A stretch of DNA of 64,000 bases from Prunus persica (Eukaryota > Streptophyta > Magnoliopsida > Rosales > Rosaceae). The notes under the pieces are model-generated. The model searched no databases. It had not been told where the DNA came from and was given only the letters and a program-made list of their open reading frames with translations. The stretch is from NCBI RefSeq assembly GCF_000346465.2, contig NC_034014.1, positions 28,560,076 through 28,624,075 of the forward strand, given 5' to 3'. This document shows positions 24,957 to 35,025 of this stretch, piece after piece. The translations under genes and the position numbers were made by a program. The number at the start of each line of letters is the position of its first letter. Position 1 is the first letter of the stretch.

Positions 24957-26858
24957 GGAGAAAGTGAGCAATATTGCAACTCCTTTCTGAGAAGCTTCAG
25001 AATAATAGTCAGTTCATGTGTTCAATTTCATTTCATATATGGGCACGTTTAATTGTCTTACTATTTCTTTAAAAGAAATATACGATTGGTTACAAGTCAG
25101 CAGTCTCTTCTCTGGACAAAGTCTTCCACGACTTTTATCTAAGGAAATTATTTGTAGGGCTGTATATTTCTTGGGATGGCTTGGTGACGGTGACCAAGGG
25201 GAGCAAAATGCAAATTAACCCATACTCATCCCTTTAAGATTAACCCTTTGTTTATAGAAATTCTATATGCATCACGTCTGTTCTTTGTTAAAATACGGAT
25301 TGCGTATTAAGATATATAATCGACGGTGTAGCTATAGTATGTTGATACGTTTTATTATTCACATATTCTCGATAGATATATGAATATTTTAATAAAGAAG
25401 GTACGTCATGTTCGTACGAAGAACTGTCCCTATAAAATACATTGATGAAATAATTAGAGGATTAAAAATTAAAAGATATTGTACGCATGAATAGACTATA
25501 CGCCAATTTAATGCGAGAGGTACAATTAATTTTTTTTTCATTGCATCCTTGACAATTCCTGGGCTGGGAAATGATTTGCTTATAGTGTGCCTTTTTTTTC
25601 TTTTTCTTTTTTGTTTTTAACCGGAAAAGACAATGCGGCCAATTTGGAACCGCAGTTTTGGGTTTGGCTTTATCTCAGAAGCAAGGAAAATTCTGTGGTG
25701 CAAAGCCAAAAGGGCCATCGGTTCGGACCTGATTTAAGCTGCCACGTTGGACTTGTTCTTTGTAATAATATTCTTCTCCCAGCAGCAAGTTGGCTTTTAA
25801 ATATTATTATGAATAGATATATTCCCTCGCTTTTCACATGGGGTCTTTTTCCATTTGGGAATAATTTGTTTATTCTCATGTTCAAGATGAAATTCCAAAA
25901 GATTTTGTTTGTGGGTGTAGTGGGATTAGTTTAATCACAACACAAAACAGACATGAAAACATCCCTTGCACGTGATCTGTGTATAGCTCAATTACATTAA
26001 TTATTAGTCTATCTTAATCTATCTTAATCCCAGTTATCAAACTTTCCTTATTGTGTAAAGCATGCAAGATTGAACTTTGACGAAAATGGTTTAGGGGTCC
26101 TTCAATCTGAGGGATTGAACTTAATTAAGAAAAAAAACCACTTCACATGCAAGAAAAATTCTCTACAGAAACCAAAGTCACAGAGAAAGAACAGCTAGCA
26201 GTTTGGTGCTGCACCCAAAATTAGAAGACGTGTGCATTAACATTTCTCGTGAACAAATTGAACCACTTCATACCTAACTATAGTACCATCCATTAATTGA
26301 GCATACAATGAATTAGATTTTAAATTTACAGTTGCACCATCATAATCAAGTAGCTTGTCCCACAATGTTTTGAAGAACCTAAAGTTGGATAACCCCGATC
26401 AGATTGTTAGGTGGATAAATATTAATACTAATTATTATTACGATCGAGAATGTGAGATAACTTAGATTAGAGTTGTAATTAACCAACAAAATTTAATCAA
26501 ATTCTACAATTGTGACCAAGTCTATAGTCCATGCTAGTCACCAATTTGGTTTAGATCTGAACAAACCCTTGGATAAGTACTATACTGGTCTACAGAGATA
26601 TTAGGGGTCTTCAATTTGAAATGGGCTACGTTTAATTTTTAATTTTTAATTTCCCAATTTGTACAAGGATAATTTTTTATTTTTTTTACACAACGGCCAT
26701 AGTGTTTTATTAATGAGGAAAATGAGTAACAAGTATATAAAAAAAAAAACCAGAATATGTTCTAGAGGATTAGGCGAGTACTCTACACCAAACGAAGCGT
26801 AGTGGTCATCGGTCTACCGAAGTATCCTACCTTCTCAACTACAAACGAAAAAAGGAAC
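24957..26858. other. LOX C upstream region; no gene seen
   Basis: AT-rich sequence collinear with the LOX D upstream region (39602-40490 and 41617-42760). It is the empty site for the elements at 40500-41607 and 42094-42418: the uninterrupted joints are near 26105-26130 and 26515-26525. Confidence 0.6.
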
Positions 26859-26866
26859 CTTGTCTC

Positions 26867-27509
26867 CAGGGCCGATCCTGAGATTTTGAGAGCACTGTGC
26901 AAAACTTAAATAGGAGCCCTCACATCATTTAATATGAAAATATTTATGATAAAAAAAAAAATTGCCATGACTTAATACCATAAGATAATTTTTTTAATAA
27001 CTAAAATTCATCATGGATTAGCATGCAATGGCACTCATAAATCAAATTCAAACAAAATTTAATGTTTCAATTTGAGAAAAAAGAAGAGAAAGAAGAAGAC
27101 AATAACTTTTTTTGTTTTGTTTTGAGTGGGTTAAAACATACATTACAAATTTTTTTTAGTTGATTGGAGAAAGCTTGTATATATTGCCTTCATCTTCTTT
27201 GGCATGTTTCCTTATTTTTTTTTTATTAACATGTTTTTCGATTTTTTTTTTTTGTTGTTGTTGTTAACAAAAAGAGAAGAAATGTAAATACAACTATTTT
27301 GAATGACACAATACTAATTCAAACCAGACTTGCTTATTAAAATAAAGGCGTTGATTTCCAACTCAACCAAATAGTAGCTTGTGTTATTGTCATGCACGCT
27401 CAAGTATATATATAATACTTATAATATAAATATATATAAAATATACACATAAAATTTTTTTGAAGTCGTGTGCAATGGCACTACTTGCACACCCTCAACG
27501 CCATCTCTG
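26867..27509. mobile_element. Non-autonomous hAT-like element, 643 bp
   Basis: Flanked by the exact 8-bp repeat CTTGTCTC (26859-26866 and 27510-27517). It begins CAGGGCCGATCCTGAG and ends CATCTCTG, so CAGGG/CAGAG ends. The same insertion is present in copy 2 (42768-43624), so it predates the segmental duplication. Noncoding. Confidence 0.75.
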
Positions 27510-27517
27510 CTTGTCTC

Positions 27518-27706
27518 CAATAGAGTCCCCTTATCTAATAGAGTCACAAGGACAATTTGGATCAATATAATAGAGGCAGCTAAAACATGGATGGGTCTAA
27601 AATATACCTAAAAGTGAACTCTAAAGAAAATAAAATATGTTTTTAGTCCAAGTAATGGGTAACGTCATTAAACATTCTTCAATTCCATTTTATATTTAAG
27701 AACGTG

Positions 27707-27746
<40 letters not shown>

Positions 27747-29062
27747 ACGAAGAAGCGTGTCTTTCATGTCACTGAATGTGACATCCAGCAATCAAACGGT
27801 CAATGAGAGAAGTTAGATTGATAGATAAGATAGTCATGTGACCAATGGTATTAAATTGAATTGAATTGATTTGGTATTCTTGCCCTAAAAGAAATTGAAT
27901 TGAATTGAATTGGTATTAGGCTATTAGCATACGCATGGACCCCTAAAAGGTCTAGACATGGGTAAAAGGAAAAATAATAAACAAATCTCATACTTTTCCT
28001 TCGCATGGATCGTTGACTTTAATAAATTTATTTGCTTTATTCAATAACTATTTTGTACAACTTTACGTATACTGTATATAACAACGTAAATCACATCGAC
28101 GTACGTATGATTTGCATGTCGAAAACGTTGTTGAAACATGATAACCTTCTTTGACTCCCAAAAGCCTTGAAAAAAGAAAAATATGATGACTTCTTGGACA
28201 TGTCATAAGGCTAGTGGTGGTGGAGGTGGGATTCTTTTATTTCTTATATTCCGTTATATGATTCTTTCAGCCTTTGCTTTTATTTCAAAATATAGAAGAA
28301 AGAAAAAAAATCCTTGTTCCTTAATGGCCAACATAGGCCAGTGGTGGGCTCAAAAGCCCAAACTGAACCCACTTTCAAGGCACGTGAAATGTGAAAGAAC
28401 TCATATCTCAAATAAAAAACACCTCTTTAAAATGAAACTGAGCGATTGAAATGAAAGTACAGTTGAATTCTTAAAAGTCAATAGTGTCCTTACTTTTTTT
28501 TTAATAATTCTTGCATATTTAAGGTATACCATGTGACTAGTGTACCATCCAATATACATGTAACATATGAAAATATTATCCAATATTGTCTTGTGTGTAT
28601 TGAATGGTAATGATGTGGTGTACCTATACAAATTTTTTTTTTTTTTTTTCCCCTTACTTTGAGAAGTTGGTTTTGGGCTAATGCATAAAACTTTGATATT
28701 TGGTGACCAGAGAACAGTGGGCTGCTGGACTAGGATATTTCAGTTATGAGGGTTGGGCTTGGGAATTTGATATTGGGTTGCTAGACTTGGACATTTCGAA
28801 AATATTAAAAAAAGAAACACCCGATCTTGTCCGGTTCAGTCTTTAAATCTAAGCTGATTTTTTTAGTCAACATGATTTTTATTTACTCAGTTCGTTGATT
28901 CTGTGGTTTTTATGCCAACCCCTATTTCAAAGTGTCTCACCCGATTTTTACTTATTTTTGGTTTAAGCATTATAAATTAAACCAGATTAACAAACAAGAG
29001 AATAGTTACCCTTTTATTATTAATTAATCTATGTCCATTTACCATTTTATTTCAATAGCTAG
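27518..29062. other. Noncoding end of the LOX-side part of duplication copy 1
   Basis: Matches 43633-45740 apart from insertions in copy 2. It contains an (AT)n run at about 27709-27742 and a tandem of ttgaattgaattga near 27850-27912. No coding region is supported. Confidence 0.55.
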
Positions 29063-30390
29063 AGAAATTAAAGAAAGAAGGCGTAGAAAAGTTGAAGAAA
29101 AAAGGGTGCAGCAAGAAGAAGATGAAAATTTTGCTGTGGCAGTGGGTTTGCTTGATTTAGAAAGCCAAGGTTGTCAACGTGGTTCATAAGTTGGCCGTGG
29201 CCTAAACGTGGATAGACATAGGCATTCTCGGGGTAAGAATCTTTTGGAAGATTACTTTATCCCAAATTTTGTGTACTTTAATGTTGATTTTCAAGGGCGA
29301 TATAGAATGCAACCTCATTTGTTCAATAAAGTCATGCATGATGTTTGCAATTACGATGCATACTTCGTTCAGAAATGTGATTTTGCAGGGGTTTTAGTGA
29401 TTCTTCCAGAGCAAAAGCTTACAGTTGTTATACGAATGCTGGCGTATGGTTCATATGCTGATAATGTGGATGAGATTGCTAGGATGGGGAAGTCCACTAC
29501 TCTAGAGACCATGGTCAGATTCTATGACGCAATCGAAACTCTCTACACTAGGGACTAGCTCTGCAAACCTACGCCTAGGGACCCCCAAAGGCTTCTACAG
29601 AAAGTCGAAGCTTGAGGTTTTCTAGGTATGATTGGAAGTATCGATTATATGCACTGGCAATGGAAGAATTGCCCAACGTCCGGGCAAAGAGATTATGAAA
29701 ATAGGAAAGGACAAAAAAGTATCATTCTCGAAGCCGTTGCTAGATTCGATACATGGGTTTGACATGCCTTCTTTGGAGTTGTCGAATCTCAAAACGACTT
29801 GAAAGTGTTGGGTCAATCCCTAGTTTTCAACGATGTCTCGAGAGGTGAAGCCCTAAATATCACTTATGAAATCAATAATACTGTCTACTGGAATGGTTAT
29901 TATCTAGCAGACGGCATCTACCCGAGGTGAACCACATTTGTCAAATCAATTCTGAATCCCCAATCCGAGAAGCAAAAATTATTTTCTGTCTATCAAGATG
30001 GTTACAGGAAAGATGTCGAAAGGTGTTTTGGTATCCTCCAAGCAAGGTGGGCGATTATTAGGGGTGTTGTGTGTATGTTTGATAAGGAAGTGCTGAGGAG
30101 GATTATGATGACTTGCATCATCCTCCATAACATGATTGTGGAGGATGAGTATGATTGTGATGCTCAAGATGTGTTCGAACCGGATCCCATGAACACGGCC
30201 TTAACAAGAATTTATAAAAGGCTCATGGGACCAAATGGACAACCACTAGAGCATGATCTGTTGGTTAGGGACGATCGTTTCATGAACTGTATGATTGATC
30301 GATATACGGAGATGCAATCATTTTATATTCATGAACGACAAGTTGACTTGATGGATCATTTATGGACGGTGAGAGGCAATGACGGTGAAT
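29063..30390 (+). pseudogene. PIF/Harbinger transposase relic
   Basis: Translates, with interruptions, as a Harbinger/HARBI1-type DDE transposase. Readable parts include GRYRMQPHLFNKVM, then ARMGKSTTLETMVRFYDAIE, then the first catalytic Asp in MIGSIDYMHWQWKNCP (about 29627-29675), the second in YLADGIYPR (about 29906), the Glu in KDVERCFGILQARWAII (about 30012-30060), and the tail MTCIILHNMIVEDE. Stops at about 29187, 29556, 29761 and 29928 disable it. No terminal inverted repeats were found. It begins exactly where the duplication match ends (caatagctag) and ends just before KMS1 sequence resumes, so it replaces the segment that in copy 2 holds the defensin-like gene and KMS1 exon 1. Confidence 0.85.
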
Positions 30391-30536
30391 GAAGTGAAGT
30401 GAAGATGCATTGTTTTTAATTTTACTTTGTGTTGATATTTTATTTTTAATTATGCTTTGGTTGTAGTTGTTTTTAAAGACATTAAAAACATTAAAGACAT
30501 TAAAGTATTTCATGTCAAAAAGTGGTTGGCTTGTGC

Positions 30537-32562
30537 ACTAGAAAGCTTAACACTTACAGAGCAGCCATTAAAGTATTTCATGTTGGGTTTTGGCCAATGC
30601 CGTCGACAATTTATGGCAAAAGGTGGTTGGCTTGTGCTTCTAATTATGTTAGCAGGAGGTATAGGAATGCTTACTATAACTTTTGGCGGACCTCAAGAAG
30701 AGGTATTTTTATGCCCATTATTTATTTAATTGAATTGCATTTTTATGCCCACTTTTGGACTTTCCTTTATTGATTTTATACATTGATCATACTGCAGCAT
30801 ATTCAGGAGCTTGTTCGTCGTCTCCAATTCGGACTCTGGTGGCTGGCTCTTGGTAAGCAATAGCATGAAATTTTGACATTCTGGTGGATAGAGTTGACCT
30901 GTTTTCGACAACACTCGGATTGATTTTATTATATTGTTCTTCTATGCAGGATCTGGTTTGCACACATTTGTGCTATATTTAGGGCCTCATATAGCTCTGT
31001 TTACTATGAAGGCAGTGCAGTGTGGCAGAGTTGACATAAAAAGTGCCCCGTATGACACCGTTCAATTGAAAATAGTCCTTCATGGCTGGACAGAGACTGC
31101 TCTGAATTCAGGGACCCCATATTTTTATCGCAGCACAGTTCAAGGGTTCCACTTAGCAGCATATTGCCTCAGGTTCAGTTAGAGGCTATCCTATGGGGAA
31201 TCGGAATCAGCGGCGGACCTATTAAGGCGCTGCACATCTTCTTATCGGAAAAATTATTATAGGTACTTCAAACTGCTCATTTGCTCAACTGGTGTATAGA
31301 TTACCTTATTTATTTTTATATTACTTCATTTATTTAAGTTTACAATGTAAATAAGGAAGTACCTGTTATAAAAAATAATAGTTTTCCTCTTTCTGTAAAG
31401 CCAAATACAAAACATTTATATTATAAATAACATATAAACAAATTAGAAAGCTTTGAAGGTATAATGAAATTGAAGAAAACAAAATAATAGGTAAGTAAAA
31501 GGAAAATGAATAATAAGTAAGAAGGTGAGTTTGGTACGGTGAAGCACGTCAAAAACGCTGTCCTAAAGCTTTTGTAGCCTCCCTACGTGCAAGTACTGAC
31601 GGTCTACAAGACTCCAAGATAAGACCCCTTATACACAAACTCAAGATCCGCTATGAGCACGTTCATAGACAGATATAGGTATCCAAGTCACATAACCATT
31701 GCCCAAAATAATAATAATAATAAAGTAGAGAATATATGTAAAAGTAAAAAAGGAGAGAATCAGAATGTGGTATAAAACATGTAACATTCACCAACCATAA
31801 AAGTTCACCAACCAAAAAATTAAGCCATTCACCAACCAGAAATAAAACCTAAATATTAAATATTTATAACCCCCACAATAAATAAAATAAACCAACCAAA
31901 ATAATTAAATAAATAAAACGGTTAAATTTTTAAAACCTTTTAAAATTCCAAGAGTACCCCCCATTTGGATTCAAATAAAAATAATAGAAAATCAAATTCC
32001 CACCATATCAAAATATGAAAAATTGATTTTAGTGCAAAATACGATTTAGGCTAAAAATGATGGCTCATTAAGTCAATATATTCTTCATACTAAAATCCCA
32101 TAAAATCAAGTTTTCTTATTTGATGTGTAAGGAATAATAGCCGCCAAAAATTATCTTGAGAAAATGATTATTCTGAAAAATCATTTTTCATACTTAGTCA
32201 ATATTGCACCTCTGCTAAAAAAATTCTGAGTCCACCAATGATCGAAACTGCACTGGGAGAGCTTCCTCCTTATTTCATATCAAGAGCTGGTAACTAAAAA
32301 ACAACAAACTATCTTCTTGTACTCACTGTCTCGATACTCTGCAATCGTCGTAGTAAACAATTTCTAGGCAGGAACAGCCTGTTAGAAAAACTTCTAACTT
32401 ATCCATGCACTTATTTCATGTCCCTTTATAAGTCGGGAGTATATCTGGATTCTTTAACCTGACTACATAGTGTAAGGGTGAGTGAGTTGCATATGTTGAA
32501 CCACTAATTTCTCCCTGAACGAATTTCTGAATCTCTCCTAATCTATGATTATGTGCAGCTCA
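30537..32562 (+). pseudogene. Truncated KMS1/VMP1 copy
   Basis: Matches the intact gene at 46827-49451 from mid exon 2 to the end of intron 4. Exon 2-like 30537-30702 lacks 9 bp. Exon 3-like 30798-30852 lacks 24 bp between two TCTTGG repeats. Exon 4-like sequence begins at 30950, loses one base at about 31070 (aaaatagtcc against aaaagtagtcc), and is interrupted at 31208 by a hAT-like element, resuming at 32249-32292. Exon 1 and exons 5-8 are absent. A partial extra copy of the exon 2 segment lies at about 30478-30536. Confidence 0.88.
31208..32240. mobile_element. Non-autonomous hAT-like element, 1033 bp, inside the KMS1 pseudogene
   Basis: Begins CAGCGGCGGACC and, read inward from the other end, CATTGGTGGACT. 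The 8-bp flanks are ATCGGAAT (31200-31207) and ATCGAAAC (32241-32248). The intact KMS1 gene reads ATCGGAAC at this place, so each flank carries one transition (C to T and G to A). No coding capacity seen. Confidence 0.78.
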
Positions 32563-33660
32563 ACCTACAAATAAATAGACTCCAAAATAGTATATTAGTC
32601 TTGTACTTGGCCTAATTCTTTACCCCAACCTGAACAACAATCACAAAACCGTCAATAAAATGAATAGGAACAAAAAAAGAACAAAACCACAACATAATTA
32701 ACTTGAATATCAGAAAGCAATATGCTAATTTGCGGTAGAGATTTGTTCTTTTCTTTTTTCTTTTTTAACCTTTTGAATTGTATAACGATCATCAATTTTA
32801 TAGGCTTTGAATATCAAACAAAAAGTGCAAAGAAAGCAGCCAAAAGTTGGGACCAGCTTCAACCATTATCTCCAAGGCCATGTACAATTGCCACTCAGGC
32901 AGTCTATTTTCACAAATTGAAAATGCAATTACGTGGTTCTTGTTTATCAATTGCCAACTTGACGTGGCTGAAGAATAACAACAATAAAAATAGAAAGAAA
33001 AGAAAACTGAACTGCAATTCACTACAGAAAACAAACCAAAAATAAATAATAAACAAGGACTTTCCCTCGTCACTCTCATCTTCAATTCAGCCCCATGCCT
33101 TACGTCACCAAGCTCATACTTCTTTATTTTACTACAACATAGCCACGTTATGTTGCCAATTGACAAACATGCACTATGTAATTGTTAATCTTTTTTTTTT
33201 CTTTTTTTGAAAAGAAACAAATATATTAAAGCAATTAAATTTAGTGCTTTTAACCATTATAATCACACAAAATCTAATGAAAATATTATTTTTTAAAAAT
33301 ATATAAATATTAACATATCAATTAACTTTAACTTTCATTGCAAGTGTTAATATCTTAGTCATAAGTAAATAACAAACATTGATGAACATGCTGTAATTGA
33401 AATGCAATTGAATTTACAAAAATTCAATTGGCAGACAGAAAGCAGGTAATTGAATATGTGAAATTTAATTGCATCAATGGAGTGGAATGCACTAAACAAG
33501 TTGAGAAAACTAAACATACTCCATGTTTTACTTTATTAACCAATATTGTCCATTTTGTTAAATTACCATTAAAAAATTCATTTAAATATTTTAAGTTCTA
33601 TTTATAAAGAAAACAAATATGAATTAAAAGAATAAAATTTAATTAAAAAAATTCTGGAAA
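32563..33660. other. Intergenic filler between the two duplication copies
   Basis: AT-rich, with poly-T and poly-A runs. Not part of either duplication copy as far as I can see. No gene, terminal repeats or target duplication recognised. Confidence 0.5.
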
Positions 33661-33744
33661 CCCGACAGCCTCTATGTCTTTCTCATGCAACCACCACCAC
33701 CCAACCCACACCACAACCACCATGAGTAGTCCCAGCCACCACCT

Positions 33745-33751
<7 letters not shown>

Positions 33752-33783
<32 letters not shown>
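33752..33783. repeat. (CT)n microsatellite
   Basis: An uninterrupted CT repeat of about 16 units, placed like a 5'-UTR microsatellite just before the small open frame at 33804. Confidence 0.9.
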
Positions 33784-33785
<2 letters not shown>

Positions 33786-33803
33786 AATTGTCGAATCCCA
33801 ACA

Positions 33804-33919
33804 TGGCAACCAAGTTCTTCAGTTTCTTTTTGCTGATTATTTTGCTCTGCTCCACATTCATTGCAATAAAGTGCCCGACCCTTCAATATCATGAGTACAA
33901 CAATTGGAGGTTTCCTTGA
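33804..33919 (+). pseudogene. Short signal-peptide-like open frame, probably a gene fragment
   Basis: The ATG at 33804 opens a frame of about 38 codons. M-A-T-K-F-F-S-F-F followed by a very hydrophobic run (LLIILLCSTFIAI) looks like a secretory signal peptide, after which the frame ends in R-F-P-stop. A CT-rich leader precedes it. Sequence after about 33920 looks unrelated, so this may be the first exon of a truncated secreted-protein gene, or chance. Confidence 0.25.
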
Positions 33920-34304
33920 TGGGAATCGGGCCCTAGCCTAGGTGAGGGGCACTTACGAACCAACAAACCCTTGGAGGGATAAAGAAATCTGGCCCGAGCC
34001 CTCCCTTCTCTCCCCGATCCATCCCACCCCACCCCACAACTCCTCCATCTCTCTTTCCTCTCTCTTTCTCTCTCCCTTTTTCCATCCAACCCACGCCCAC
34101 AAAAATATGAGTGAAATAAAGATTCAACATCAGTATTGGCAGGCAACTGATGGTTGTGGTGTTGGGTTGGGTAGCGGCAGCAGCATGAGAGGAGGACACA
34201 TAGTCTGTTGGGTTTCCAAAATTTCTTTTTTAATTTTTTAATTTTTTAATTTTTATCAACATTATAAACTGAACTTAACAAATTTTTTAATTAATTTTTA
34301 AACT
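33920..34304. other. Unassigned stretch before duplication copy 2
   Basis: Contains a C/T-rich tract (about 33995-34090) and several short overlapping frames that all look accidental. Nothing recognised. Confidence 0.4.
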
Positions 34305-34536
34305 TTAATGAATTTTTTAACAATAATTTAATACAATTGACAACATTGACTAATGGAGTCAAACACAGGAACTAAATTGATCAAATTAAATACAAGATAT
34401 TAAATTTGCCAAATGTACAAATTACATGGACTATTTTAATATTTAAGCCTTAATTTTATAGAAGCAGTTAGACTTAATAAATTTTATATTGTTTTTGCTT
34501 TTCCTCGGTGATGATTTTCATTTAATTTTTGAACAG

Positions 34537-34787
34537 ATGAGACAGAGGCAACTGATTCTATGCACTTGCAGGCATGCTGAGATTGAGGCGCTTATACATA
34601 TTGTCATGGATGATTTCAAAGATGCTTTTGCTGCCCCCTCTCAAATATGCTTATTAAAAGTAAGGCTTAAAATTCTGATTTTCGTAGTTTCCAGTATCTT
34701 GGATGAAATGTTGATATTGCATATGCCTAGGCTGTTGCTGCAGAATTTTCTGACCGAAGGCTTGCAATGAAGCTAACGAACCAATGA
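34537..34787 (+). pseudogene. 3'-terminal gene fragment of unknown identity, copy 2 (still open)
   Basis: After an acceptor-like tttttgaacag, exon 34537-34659 reads openly and includes HAEIEALIHIVMDDFKDAFA. A GT-AG intron (34660-34730) is followed by exon 34731-34787, reading A-V-A-A-E-F-S-D-R-R-L-A-M-K-L-T-N-Q-stop in phase. This looks like the last two exons of a real gene left behind beside LOX D, tail-to-tail with it. I do not recognise the family. No upstream exons were found. Confidence 0.4.
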
Positions 34788-34838
34788 ATACAGAGCTATT
34801 TATATAAAGATATTGTAGCTGTAATATTGTAGGTCCAG

Positions 34839-34868
34839 CAGATGAAGATGAAGATGAAGATGAAGATG
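34839..34868. repeat. Short GATGAA tandem repeat
   Basis: About five units of gatgaa in the LOX D 3' flank. Absent from the matching LOX C flank. Confidence 0.75.
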
Positions 34869-35025
34869 CTCAACTTAACAATCCAATATTACTGCAACTG
34901 CAATATTGTAGGTCATGTTTCTAGCTTATTACACATAAGGAATGCATTATACTAATTAATTATATATAGTAATTGCAACTTGCATTATATTAATTAACTT
35001 TAGTCTATATGCTAGCTTGAGAGGC

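Larger units (their letters stand above)
19546..32562. repeat. Segmental duplication, copy 1
   Basis: Collinear with 34305-48405. It starts at a shared taatgaattttttaac-like stretch, runs through LOX C and about 4 kb of its upstream DNA to caatagctag (ending at 29062), is interrupted by Harbinger sequence, and resumes at 30537 in KMS1 exon 2. It ends at the 3' edge of KMS1 intron 4 (gattatgtgcagctc). Differences from copy 2 are mainly transposon insertions. Confidence 0.85.

Noticed and set aside
24824..24979. Longer LOX C N-terminus
   Set aside because: Begins at TTG and would cross the TATA box; the ATG at 24823 gives the normal type-1 LOX start.
30934..31182. Short KMS1-like open frame as a separate gene
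   Set aside because: It is the frameshifted exon 4 of the truncated KMS1 copy.
33683..33892. Minus-strand frame rich in Arg-Glu repeats
   Set aside because: Produced by the (CT)n microsatellite; no gene features.
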